64,000 nt of DNA, from assembly GCA_964602515.1 (NCBI GenBank), contig CAZRRJ010000004.1:186001-250000 (forward strand), given 5' to 3'. Source of the DNA: Carboxylicivirga sp964602515 (GTDB lineage Bacteria; Bacteroidota; Bacteroidia; Bacteroidales; Marinilabiliaceae). Under the pieces are notes generated by a model that was given only the letters and a program-made list of their open reading frames with translations, had not been told where the DNA came from and searched no databases. The position numbers were made by a program, and so were the translations under genes. Position 1 is the stretch's first letter. The number at the start of each line of letters is the position of its first letter. This document shows, in pieces, positions 27,931 to 36,070 of the stretch.

Positions 27931-28029
27931 GCAAATAGAATCTAAATTCCAAAAAGAAAATGAAAAAAACAGATACTTTTTATTTACGCTTCTTTTAGCT
28001 GTACCTTTAACTAATTAATGGTCAAAAAA

Positions 28030-28051
28030 AAAGCTACCCGAAGGTAGCTTT
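28030..28051 (-). terminator. Terminator of the floA operon
   Basis: AAAGCTACC and GGTAGCTTT with a 4-nt loop (TTCG on the minus strand), followed on the minus strand by a run of T. It lies 4 bp past the floA stop. Confidence 0.88.
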
Positions 28052-28055
28052 AAAA

Positions 28056-29042
28056 TTAATTATTTTTTTGAGGAGGCTTTGTTCCTGGTTTCGCTATTGA
28101 ATCGCGCATTGCCGTATCAGCCTCAATATTCTTATACTTCAGATAATCCATTACACCCAGATTACCAGTTCGGAAAGCTTCTGCTAATGCCTTGGGAACA
28201 TCTGCTTCGGCCTCAATAACTTTTGCCCGTGCTTCTTGTGCTTTTGCTTTCATTTCCTGCTCCAATGCAACAGCCATAGCCCTGCGCTCTTCTGCTTTCG
28301 CCTGTGCAATATTTTTATCAGCATCAGCCTGATCGATCTGAAGACCTGCACCTATATTTTTACCTATATCGATATCTGCAATATCAATTGAAAGTATTTC
28401 GAATGCAGTACCTGCATCAAGTCCTTTTTCCAAAACAACTTTAGAGATAGAATCCGGATTCTCTAATACAGCCTTATGAGAAACTGAAGAACCAATTGAA
28501 GATACAATACCTTCACCCACACGAGCTAAAACAGTTTCTTCTCCTGCTCCACCAACTAATTGCTTAATACTTGCACGAACCGTTACTCGGGCCTTTGCTA
28601 TTAACTGAATACCATCTTTAGCAACTGCTGCAACCGGAGGTGTATCAATTACCTTAGGATTTACCGACATCTGAACTGCTTCAAAAACATCGCGACCAGC
28701 CAGGTCAATTGCTGTTCCCATCCGAAAATTTAATTCAATATTAGCTTTTGATGCTGATACAAGTGCATGTACAACATTCTCTACATGTCCTCCTGCTAAA
28801 TAATGCGCTTCTAATTCATCACGCTTCACCTCTGATAAACCAGCCTTCGAAGCTTCAATAAGCGCACGAACAATAACCCCCGGAGGTACCTTACGAATTC
28901 GCATTAATACAAGCTGAATTAAAGAAATGCGCACACCCGATACCAGTGCCGAAAACCATAGTAAAACAGGCACATAATAAAGGAAAAGAAAAAATACAAC
29001 AATAACTGCTGCAATTAAGAAAATTGGAGCTAAACCTGCCAT
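28056..29042 (-). CDS. floA: Flotillin-like protein FloA (SPFH/UPF0365)
   Basis: 328 residues. One N-terminal membrane hairpin (residues about 5-35, LAPIFLIAAVIVVFFLFLYY), then the SPFH domain (about 50-200), and an Ala/Glu-rich coiled coil from about 235 (IAQAKAEERRAMAVALEQEM) to a Pro-rich end. FloA scaffolds functional membrane microdomains (lipid-raft-like) with cardiolipin or isoprenoids in bacteria. It is 6 bp downstream of an NfeD gene, the standard partner in this pairing. The gene is full-length and ends the operon at a strong terminator. Confidence 0.94.
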   Translation of the reverse strand: MAGLAPIFLIAAVIVVFFLFLYYVPVLLWFSALVSGVRISLIQLVLMRIRKVPPGVIVRALIEASKAGLSEVKRDELEAHYLAGGHVENVVHALVSASKANIELNFRMGTAIDLAGRDVFEAVQMSVNPKVIDTPPVAAVAKDGIQLIAKARVTVRASIKQLVGGAGEETVLARVGEGIVSSIGSSVSHKAVLENPDSISKVVLEKGLDAGTAFEILSIDIADIDIGKNIGAGLQIDQADADKNIAQAKAEERRAMAVALEQEMKAKAQEARAKVIEAEADVPKALAEAFRTGNLGVMDYLKYKNIEADTAMRDSIAKPGTKPPQKNN

Positions 29043-29048
29043 TTAATT

Positions 29049-29516
29049 TTAATTTATGGGTTTGACAATTACATATGTTTTATAAACTTCTTTTACAACT
29101 ACTTTGGTATTTTCATCAAGAAAATGTCCCGGACATCTTCCTTCTATAATCTCATTATTAACTCTTACTTTGCCAATAGGATTTAAACGAGTAACAGCAA
29201 CACCCTCATTTCCAACATGTATAATAGACCCTTTAACTGTAGAAACCTGTCCGCTTACATCTGTTTTTAACATTAGCCTATTCCATGTTTTAGACCGAAA
29301 AGAAAGCACCAGCATAATTATACCGGTAAACAGCGTACTTATTAAAGCAACACTCCCATACGTTGAACCGTAGCTCTGGTATGCCAGAAAGACACCTCCT
29401 GCTGTAAAAACCAAACCACCAATAGCAGCAATCGTTACACCTGGAAAAACAAAAAACTCCAGAATAAAAAGAAATAATCCAAGTAGTATAATTAGAATAA
29501 TAACTAATGCCGACAT
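29049..29516 (-). CDS. NfeD-family membrane protein (short form)
   Basis: 155 residues: three membrane segments (about 5-25, 30-50, 55-72) followed by the OB-fold NfeD C-domain from about 90 (GSIIHVGNEGVAVTRLNPIGKVRVNNE ending with VVVKEVYKTYVIVKPI). It lacks the ClpP-like protease domain of long NfeD proteins. NfeD usually partners with stomatin/flotillin proteins, here FloA 6 bp downstream, so a role in the same membrane microdomain is likely. Confidence 0.93.
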   Translation of the reverse strand: MSALVIILIILLGLFLFILEFFVFPGVTIAAIGGLVFTAGGVFLAYQSYGSTYGSVALISTLFTGIIMLVLSFRSKTWNRLMLKTDVSGQVSTVKGSIIHVGNEGVAVTRLNPIGKVRVNNEIIEGRCPGHFLDENTKVVVKEVYKTYVIVKPIN

Positions 29517-29525
29517 CTTTCTTAT

Positions 29526-29801
29526 TTAATCAATTGTAACTGATAAACATTCATTTAATAATTGTTCTTTTATAGCCAGCAGATATTCTTCCTCACCTGT
29601 TAATATCTCGCAAGAACCAGTATAATGCGTTAACATTGCGCATTGTTCAGCCTGAATAGCATCATGCTCACAAAACTCACATAAAACATCAATCACATGC
29701 TCAAACGAATTCTCATCATCATTATGAAGAATCAAGGAACGCATATCACTTCCACGTCCTTGCATATTAGACTCTTCATTACGTTTACCAAATGAAACCA
29801 T
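29526..29801 (-). CDS. clpS: ATP-dependent Clp protease adaptor ClpS
   Basis: 91 residues. The core LILHNDDENSFEHVIDVLCEF corresponds to the ClpS N-end-rule pocket (the conserved N-D-D and the V-I-D-V-L helix), followed by HDAIQAEQCAMLTHYTGSCE, where ClpS has its H-x-x-G segment, and the closing strand TIxx. ClpS delivers N-degron proteins to ClpAP. It lies 9 bp before the NfeD gene and probably shares its transcript; a functional tie with FloA/NfeD is not established. Confidence 0.88.
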   Translation of the reverse strand: MVSFGKRNEESNMQGRGSDMRSLILHNDDENSFEHVIDVLCEFCEHDAIQAEQCAMLTHYTGSCEILTGEEEYLLAIKEQLLNECLSVTID

Positions 29802-29856
29802 ACATAAAAAGTTTCTATAAATAAAACATTATTTTTCGTAAAAAGCTAATTTCCTA

Positions 29857-32325
29857 TTACTTCAAATCCTCCGTTAAATTAATTTGTTTACCATTTTTAA
29901 ATACAACTACAAAAGCACCATTAAACCCAGCCTCTCTAACCTTAATTAAATCATTTTGAGCATCTGAATAATCAGAGTACTTTCCTGCAAAATACTTCGT
30001 TAAATTACGTCCGGGTATCTCTGTTTTCGAAATCGGTGGAATTTGATTAAGAGCTGTCTCATTTGGTTTATTACGAAACACTCCAATCTGTATTTTAAAG
30101 ACTAATTTAGTATCATCAGGCTTGGCAAATGCCTGTTCAACAACTTTTGCCGGTTCTACAGAAACAGCACTACCCTGTAGCTCCTGGTACGTTTTTGGCA
30201 CATTATTCCGAGGCAAATCTGGCTCCACTTTAATACTTGTCCCACTCTTTTGCTCAACATACTTAAACAAGCTCTTCTCCTGCACCTGTACGCCTGAACG
30301 CTTTATTGCTCCTGCACGTTCAAAACGCTCTAAATCAAAACCATTTATTGGTTTGGTTAACTCAAGTGCTTCTTTAAAATACGCTTTACTTTCTGCTAAT
30401 CCTTCTTCTATATATGTTAGATCATCAATCAAGTTAGAGTATACAACCTCTTTTAATTTAACGCTATACACATCATATTTCAGATTCAAACTCTCGTGGT
30501 AAAGCTTTAAAGCGGTTAATTTTAATTCTTTGGCCTGATGTACCTGATTTACAACTGCACTTTCCTCTTCTGCAGTATCTTTATTTCTAAATGCTACATC
30601 AATTATCGATTCTACTTCGTCCGGTTTATTAGATGCTTCTAAAATTTTACCCGATTCAAGTGTCAGTATATTACCCCATACAAACAAGGAATCAGCATGT
30701 CGTAACCTCTGAATGTCACTTGCGTTAAAAACTTCAATATACATCTCTTCCAGCTTCTCTTTCTGTTGAGCAAAACCCTGATCAGTGTAAAAGGTAAAGT
30801 TTTCCGGAACTAATATGTTAGTATCACTCGCCTGCGGCTTTTTAACCTTTACTTGATCAGATGAAGAATAGCGGCCTTCTTTTACCAATTGCTTTACCTT
30901 AGCAATCTCAATTGAGCGTGTCTGAAAAAAATTGCGCTCAATCTTTTCATCCAGACCATACACTTGTTTTTCAAGTGATAATATATTATCTACAAGTAAA
31001 GAACGTTCTTCATCAGAATTTGTTACTGCATATCTCTCCCGCTTATTGGCCATCAGATCAGATAAACTGTCTTTGACACCAACCAACTTCAGTCCTTCCC
31101 TAAATACTGCCTCAGCTTCAGAACTTTTAAAATTCTCAAACTGAACATATTCCAAGGTATCTGCAACCATAAAATGGAACAATACTTTTTCCTTCTGCGC
31201 GGCATTACTCTTAAGCTTATTATTACCCTGTAATGAATTGGTATTAATCTCATCAGATAGCATTAAAGCTGCCACACGCTTTAACTCATTCTCATCCTGA
31301 ACAAGGCTTTTAACCACAGAATCATTCCAGCGAATATTGTATACAATTAAAGCACTGTCATTTGTTTCCCGGTTAGATGCAAACCAGGCAACTGAATTAA
31401 ACTGATCAGCTACAAAGAGGTAATCATCTTTTGGTGAGTTAAAAGGGACACCTAAATTAACCGGATTTGTATACGTTTTACTTTCAGAATCATAAATAGC
31501 TTTATATAAATCGTACCCTCCCATACCTCCTTCTCGGTCTGATGAAAAGTATAATATTGAGCCGTCAATAATAACATAGGGATGGAATTCGTTAGCACTG
31601 GTATTAATTCCTTTCAGTGCTTTTTTTTCACTCCAGCCATCAAGTAATTTTTCCATCATGTATAAATCATTACCATCCTGCTCATTATCCATAGCAAAAT
31701 ACACCTCATCACCTCGCTCTGTAAGGTATAAAAGCCCTTTCTGATCAAGCCCTGACTCAAAAAACGCACTATTGTAAGCTATTTTACCTACATCTTTTAC
31801 CGGATGATAGGCTTTTAATAAGTCATCGTAAGAAACAGTATCTCGACTATATACATCAAGATGATACACCTTTGCTGAAAGCTCCTTACTAACCTGGCAT
31901 TCCTGCTTATAACGTTCTGCTTTCTCATTGCGAATATCTGAAGCACTTGCATATTTTAAGAAACGATTGTATTGCGATATTGCTTCTTCAAACCGATAAC
32001 TTAACTGATAAGCACGACCCAAATAATAAAACACATCGCGGCTAACACCTTTTAAGGCTGAATATTTAAGACATTTTACAGCTTGTGGTATATCGTTATT
32101 ATTCTTCAATAAACATATGCCATAATAATAATTGTATTTTACTTCACGGCTATACCTTTTTAGCAAGCTAGCATAAGCCTGCTCCGCCTCCTCATAATTT
32201 CCTTCCTTAAAGATACTTAGTGCTTCTTTTGCTGTATATGTCTTTTCCTGCGATTCTAATTGAAATGGTATTACAGAAATCACCACCCCTATGAATATTA
32301 TTTTTATAGTCCTCAACATCGACAA
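29857..32325 (-). CDS. TPR, PD40-propeller and SPOR-domain protein
   Basis: 822 residues with a signal peptide (TIKIIFIGVVISVIPFQLES). Order: TPRs at about 30-150 (FEEAISQYNRFLKYA), a PD40/WD40-like beta-propeller at about 175-340 (ILYFSSDREGGMGGYDLYKA is the characteristic repeat), a long coiled-coil/helical middle, and a SPOR domain at about 735-822 (VFKIQIGVFRNKPNETALNQ; GFNGAFVVVFKNG) that binds denuded septal glycan strands. It resembles the PorE/OmpA-like envelope proteins of Bacteroidota but with SPOR in place of OmpA. A periplasmic role at the septum or envelope is likely. Confidence 0.85.
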   Translation of the reverse strand: MSMLRTIKIIFIGVVISVIPFQLESQEKTYTAKEALSIFKEGNYEEAEQAYASLLKRYSREVKYNYYYGICLLKNNNDIPQAVKCLKYSALKGVSRDVFYYLGRAYQLSYRFEEAISQYNRFLKYASASDIRNEKAERYKQECQVSKELSAKVYHLDVYSRDTVSYDDLLKAYHPVKDVGKIAYNSAFFESGLDQKGLLYLTERGDEVYFAMDNEQDGNDLYMMEKLLDGWSEKKALKGINTSANEFHPYVIIDGSILYFSSDREGGMGGYDLYKAIYDSESKTYTNPVNLGVPFNSPKDDYLFVADQFNSVAWFASNRETNDSALIVYNIRWNDSVVKSLVQDENELKRVAALMLSDEINTNSLQGNNKLKSNAAQKEKVLFHFMVADTLEYVQFENFKSSEAEAVFREGLKLVGVKDSLSDLMANKRERYAVTNSDEERSLLVDNILSLEKQVYGLDEKIERNFFQTRSIEIAKVKQLVKEGRYSSSDQVKVKKPQASDTNILVPENFTFYTDQGFAQQKEKLEEMYIEVFNASDIQRLRHADSLFVWGNILTLESGKILEASNKPDEVESIIDVAFRNKDTAEEESAVVNQVHQAKELKLTALKLYHESLNLKYDVYSVKLKEVVYSNLIDDLTYIEEGLAESKAYFKEALELTKPINGFDLERFERAGAIKRSGVQVQEKSLFKYVEQKSGTSIKVEPDLPRNNVPKTYQELQGSAVSVEPAKVVEQAFAKPDDTKLVFKIQIGVFRNKPNETALNQIPPISKTEIPGRNLTKYFAGKYSDYSDAQNDLIKVREAGFNGAFVVVFKNGKQINLTEDLK

Positions 32326-32552
32326 TAAGTTGTTTTCATTTAATTGACAAATAAGAATATGCCAAAATTAAACATTACAAGCCAAATAGCTAACTCCTGT
32401 AAGAAAAATATCACTTTATAATGCCATACTTCTCTACTGCTATCATTATCAACAGCATGACAAACATTAACCATATACAAAAGCCAATTCACTGACTTAT
32501 CGACTGTTAATAACTTTTGAACCTTGATTACCTTTAATCGTTCTTATTTAAA

Positions 32553-32560
32553 TATATTTG
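32553..32560 (+). promoter_or_regulatory. Promoter of bcp (and possibly recA)
   Basis: TATATTTG, exact match to TAnnTTTG, 22 nt before the bcp ATG, giving a leader of about 15 nt. Confidence 0.7.
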
Positions 32561-32581
32561 TAATCAATAAACAGTAATGCC

Positions 32582-33046
32582 ATGTCAACATTAAAAGAAG
32601 GTGATAAAGCCCCAATTTTTAAGGGCTTAAATCAGAATAATAAGTTAATTAGCCTTTCTGATTTTTCCGGTCAGAAGGTTATTCTTTATTTTTACCCCAA
32701 AGATAATACCCCCGGCTGCACAGCGGAATCATGCAATTTGAATGATAATTATGATGAGCTTACAAAAAAAGGATTTGTCATTATCGGCGTTAGTCCTGAT
32801 GACATTTCATCGCATCAGAAATTTATTGCCAAACACAATTTGCAATTTAATTTAATTGCTGACACTGAAAAAGAGATATTACAACAGTTTGATGCCTGGG
32901 GGTTAAAAAAAATGTACGGGAGAGAATACATGGGTGTACTTCGTAAAACATTTGTAATTAACGAAGCCGGCACTATTCTTAAAATATTTGAAAAGGTTAA
33001 AACAAAAGATCATACCAATCAAATTTTAAGTGAATTAAACCTGTAA
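32582..33046 (+). CDS. bcp: Thioredoxin-dependent thiol peroxidase (BCP/PrxQ)
   Basis: 154-residue peroxiredoxin that reduces hydrogen peroxide and organic peroxides with electrons from thioredoxin. The peroxidatic Cys46 lies in PKDNTPGCTAESC and the resolving Cys51 five residues on, the atypical 2-Cys PrxQ arrangement. Full length. It is 43 bp before recA on the same strand, and no terminator is visible between them, so recA may also be read from this promoter. Confidence 0.95.
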   Translation: MSTLKEGDKAPIFKGLNQNNKLISLSDFSGQKVILYFYPKDNTPGCTAESCNLNDNYDELTKKGFVIIGVSPDDISSHQKFIAKHNLQFNLIADTEKEILQQFDAWGLKKMYGREYMGVLRKTFVINEAGTILKIFEKVKTKDHTNQILSELNL

Positions 33047-33089
33047 GTAAAACCCCAGACGTAAGAAGAAACAGCTTAAAATAAAAATA

Positions 33090-34103
33090 ATGGCTAAAGA
33101 AAAAGAAAACAATGTGAATCAAGAAAAGCTGAAAGCCCTGCAGCTAACCATGGATAAGATTGATAAAACCTATGGTAAAGGCACCATCATGAAAATGGAC
33201 GATAATGCTGTTCAGGAAGTACCTGTTATTCCTTCCGGCTCTATTGCTCTTGATCTGGCTTTAGGTGTTGGCGGGCTTCCTCGTGGTCGTATTATTGAAA
33301 TCTATGGCCCAGAATCATCAGGTAAAACAACATTAGCTATACATGCCATTGCGCAAGCTCAAAAGCTGGGCGGAATTGCTGCGTTTATTGATGCAGAGCA
33401 TGCTTTTGATCGTTTTTATGCTGAAAAACTTGGCGTAGACCTTGAAAACCTCTTAATATCACAACCTGATAACGGTGAGCAGGCTTTAGAAATTGCCGAT
33501 CAACTTATACGCTCTTCTGCCATTGATATTATTGTAATTGACTCAGTTGCCGCACTTACTCCAAAAGCAGAAATTGAAGGTGATATGGGCGATTCACGTA
33601 TGGGATTGCAAGCCAGATTAATGTCGCAAGCATTGCGGAAGCTGACATCTACAATTAATAAAACAAACACAACCTGTATCTTTATTAACCAGTTGAGAGA
33701 GAAGATTGGCGTTATGTTTGGTAACCCGGAAACAACAACCGGTGGTAATGCTTTGAAATTTTACGCTTCCGTTCGTTTAGATATTCGCCGTGTCACTCAA
33801 ATTAAAGATGGTGAAAACGTGGTAGGCAGTCAAACACGTGTTAAAGTAGTGAAAAACAAAGTTGCACCTCCATTTAAAAAGGCAGAATTTGAAATACGCT
33901 ATGGTGAAGGTATTTCCCGCATTGGTGAGGTGTTGGATATGGGTGTTGATCTGAATATCATTAAAAAGAGTGGTTCATGGTTTAGTTATGGCGAAACCAA
34001 ACTGGGACAAGGCCGTGAAGCAGTAAAAGAAGTCATTAAAGACAATCCAGAACTAATGGAAGAACTGGAACAAAAAATTATGACTGCAATTAAAGAAAAG
34101 TAA
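33090..34103 (+). CDS. recA: Recombinase RecA
   Basis: 337-residue RecA, the strand-exchange ATPase and LexA coprotease. Walker A GPESSGKT (73-80), Walker B IIVIDSVAALTP, the L1 loop MSQALRKLT and L2 GGNALKFYASVRLDIRR are all intact. The C-terminus is of usual length and weakly acidic. It follows bcp by 43 bp. Downstream is a split MITE-like element and no gene. Confidence 0.98.
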   Translation: MAKEKENNVNQEKLKALQLTMDKIDKTYGKGTIMKMDDNAVQEVPVIPSGSIALDLALGVGGLPRGRIIEIYGPESSGKTTLAIHAIAQAQKLGGIAAFIDAEHAFDRFYAEKLGVDLENLLISQPDNGEQALEIADQLIRSSAIDIIVIDSVAALTPKAEIEGDMGDSRMGLQARLMSQALRKLTSTINKTNTTCIFINQLREKIGVMFGNPETTTGGNALKFYASVRLDIRRVTQIKDGENVVGSQTRVKVVKNKVAPPFKKAEFEIRYGEGISRIGEVLDMGVDLNIIKKSGSWFSYGETKLGQGREAVKEVIKDNPELMEELEQKIMTAIKEK

Positions 34104-34130
34104 ACAACTGATTTATATCAAAATACATAA

Positions 34131-34607
34131 GAGGGTGTACCAAAAGCAGAGTATTTTGTCTTCTACAACTTTTTACCCTTAAATCTCTATAGGGAAGTTG
34201 TTGAAATTCAGTCCTCCTCTATATTAATGTCATTAACTTAAGCCTATACAACTGCTAAATATTACCGTATAGGCTTAGGTTTTACTTTAAAAGCTAGCTT
34301 TCTTTTCTCTTCCTATTCGGTCTAACAGTAACGTTTACTTTAATCAATAATTGAATTATTAGATTAAATAACTTATCAGCTTACGCAATTAGTTAAATAA
34401 AATATTCTGAGATTTTATTTAGTACAGTACGCTTGTTAAGTGTATACTCATGTTTCGCTTTATCTTTTTACAAGAAATCATTGTAAAATTGTATATGAGA
34501 AGCTCAGCATGAATATCTTTAAGTTAAAATATACTTTAACCCGGGGTAATGCTGAATTTTAACAAAGAATCAATTTTCTTACTTTTTGGACATCTTAAAA
34601 CACCCTC
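34131..34607 (+). repeat. MITE-like element, copy 1 (split by an insertion)
   Basis: Same 150-bp element as at 42437 and 53410. Left part 34131-34218 begins GAGGGTGTACCAAAAGCAGA and reaches GAAATTCAGTCC; right part about 34539-34607 runs from CCGGGGTAATGCTGAATTTT to ACTTTTTGGAC...CACCCTC. About 320 bp of unrelated DNA lies between the halves, and the right terminal repeat carries a 9-bp insertion. Orientation matches the copy at 53410. Lies directly after recA. Confidence 0.8.
34219..34538. mobile_element. Insertion of unknown type within the MITE-like element
   Basis: About 320 bp, A+T-rich, without a frame of note. It contains a strong hairpin (TAAGCCTATAC at 34239-34249 with GTATAGGCTTA at 34267-34277) and ends in a 9-bp inverted match (TTAACTTAA at 34233, TTAAGTTAA at 34519). 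It has no coding capacity, so it may itself be a non-autonomous element. Confidence 0.45.
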
Positions 34608-34635
34608 TCATGTAATATACCAAATATGCATTCCA

Positions 34636-35103
34636 CTATGGTTCTACCACATGAATTGAATAATGAACCTGCACTTTATAACTATCAGGAAACTTTGGTA
34701 TTAACAACCATTTCCTGTGCTCATAAACCTTTCCTGAACGCTGAATACCAGAAGAGCCGAAAGTGGCAAAAAAGACTTCAATCTTCTTTTTAATATCGTC
34801 CCTGAGTATTTCTACTCTCGACGATTTAATCGCGTCCTTGCCATTACGTACATATTGACTACAAATAATCAGGCTATTCTTATTAAAGTTTATTTTCCCA
34901 AATTCAACTGACTCACATTCTGCATTGTATTTAAACGGAAGTTCCTTTAAATCCGATTCACTTTGTGCTACTTCAAAATTATTTATCTGTAAGCATTTTC
35001 TCGGGTCCAATTTAATTTCCTTGTATACAACCGGCGTTTGAGCCCATGTTGAAATACTAATTACTATCCCAATTAGTATAAAATATTCTCTACGGTAAGT
35101 CAT
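34636..35103 (-). CDS. Small secreted protein, unknown
   Basis: 155 residues with a signal peptide (FILIGIVISISTWAQ). The mature part is beta-rich with two cysteines (RKCLQINN; NAECESVEFG) and a conserved-looking C-terminus (YKVQVHYSIHVVEP). No family recognised; the shape (single domain after Sec signal, strands ending in aromatic pairs) resembles periplasmic protease-complex-inhibitor or lipocalin-like folds, but I would not assign it. It stands alone, between the MITE copy and a long palindrome. Confidence 0.7.
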   Translation of the reverse strand: MTYRREYFILIGIVISISTWAQTPVVYKEIKLDPRKCLQINNFEVAQSESDLKELPFKYNAECESVEFGKINFNKNSLIICSQYVRNGKDAIKSSRVEILRDDIKKKIEVFFATFGSSGIQRSGKVYEHRKWLLIPKFPDSYKVQVHYSIHVVEP

Positions 35104-35216
35104 ATTATCCCTTGCTTAAACTATTTCTCTTTCCCGACCATAAACTTAAGCTTTTAATAAGAAATAAGAAAATAAGAGAACTTATTCTTCAATCTAAGTA
35201 CAATTATTCACCCCAA

Positions 35217-35261
35217 AACATTAGTATTTTTAAAACTTTAAGTTTTAAAAATACTAATGTT
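35217..35261. repeat. 45-nt perfect palindrome
   Basis: Arms of 22 nt (35217-35238 and 35240-35261) around one T, no mismatch: AACATTAGTATTTTTAAAAC... mirrored by ...GTTTTAAAAATACTAATGTT. A+T-rich. A weak plus-strand frame across it (35112-35429) has no coding character. Could be a cruciform, a protein site or a terminator lacking a G+C stem. Confidence 0.9.
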
Positions 35262-35446
35262 GACATGTGGCAGCATTCCATAAACAACTTTATTAACAGA
35301 GATAAACTTAAATGCATATATTTTCAACAATATTATCGCTATAATATAAATAAAAACCTTAAAAAAACCAATCATATCGCTCTAGGTAATACCACCAATA
35401 TAATTGCTTTATTCAATTCTGGATTATAAAAGTATTAAAACAGAAA

Positions 35447-35472
35447 GAGGGTGCCCTTTATCGGACTCCCTC
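35447..35472 (-). terminator. Terminator of the small membrane-protein gene
   Basis: On the minus strand GAGGGAGTCC pairs with GGGCACCCTC (one A-A mismatch, one G-U) and is followed by TTTCTGTTTT, 20 bp past the stop of the 35492 gene. Confidence 0.75.
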
Positions 35473-35491
35473 TCAACTTCCCTAATGCAAC

Positions 35492-35836
35492 CTACTCTGT
35501 TACTCTCTTTTGTCGTTTAATAAACAAGACTACAAAAAGAGTTTTCACCACAATTCCAATTGTTAAAAACCACACATATAAATAGGCCAGCTCAATGGTT
35601 TGTCGAAAATAAACCGCCAAGAATATTAAGATTAACCCCAATAAAAGGAGCGCTATTTCAGATCCCACTTTAACCTGTCCGGTTTTAACGCCTATTACCA
35701 TATAAAGTATCTTTAATGTTCCCCCAACACTAAAGCAAATAGCTGGCCATGGTGTAGCTACACCAATCATTTTAAGTACAATTCCCAATAATATTAATGT
35801 CCCTCCGAACATTATAAGTAGTTTTATCTTTTTCAT
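35492..35836 (-). CDS. Small membrane protein with four predicted helices
   Basis: 114 residues with four hydrophobic segments (about 6-24, 28-50, 60-78, 84-106) and a basic C-terminus (FIKRQKRVTE), so an inner-membrane protein. The first helix pair (FGGTLILLGIVLKMIG) resembles the GldL/DUF-type membrane pairs common in Bacteroidota, but I cannot assign it. Single gene with its own terminator; divergent from the metallophosphoesterase gene. Confidence 0.7.
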   Translation of the reverse strand: MKKIKLLIMFGGTLILLGIVLKMIGVATPWPAICFSVGGTLKILYMVIGVKTGQVKVGSEIALLLLGLILIFLAVYFRQTIELAYLYVWFLTIGIVVKTLFVVLFIKRQKRVTE

Positions 35837-35978
35837 GCACTCTTTTTAATCCAGGCTCAATCATTTTAAACGACCATACTCCACAGTTACATTGGCTTTT
35901 CTCTTGTAAAACCTGATTATTATAAATTGTAAAAGCTAAACACACAGATCTAAGAATAGTTCAAAAATTAAATAAGCA

Positions 35979-36009
35979 TTTAGCACTTGCCTTAACTACA
36001 AGTGCTAAA
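35979..36009. promoter_or_regulatory. 11-bp inverted repeat, possible operator
   Basis: TTTAGCACTTG and CAAGTGCTAAA, perfect, 9-nt loop. Its right arm ends 16 bp before the -7 box at 36026, so it covers the -33 region. No T-run follows, which favours a protein-binding site over a terminator. Confidence 0.5.
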
Positions 36010-36025
36010 ATTAATTTAGCTTTTA

Positions 36026-36033
36026 TATATTTG
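36026..36033 (+). promoter_or_regulatory. Promoter of the metallophosphoesterase gene
   Basis: TATATTTG, an exact TAnnTTTG match, 37 nt before the ATG at 36071. Confidence 0.65.
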
Positions 36034-36070
36034 CTGCTCAACACAACTTTAATCTTTTAAAGGTTTACTA

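Noticed and set aside
27746..27931. Plus-strand frame MNLKVAEGGGFEPPVRLP... across tRNA-Ser
   Set aside because: It is the well-known false ORF created by the complement of tRNA genes (the GGGFEPP motif comes from the T arm).
35112..35429. Plus-strand frame of 105 codons
   Set aside because: It runs through the 45-nt palindrome, is Lys/Asn/Ile-rich as expected from A+T-rich non-coding DNA, and has no promoter.
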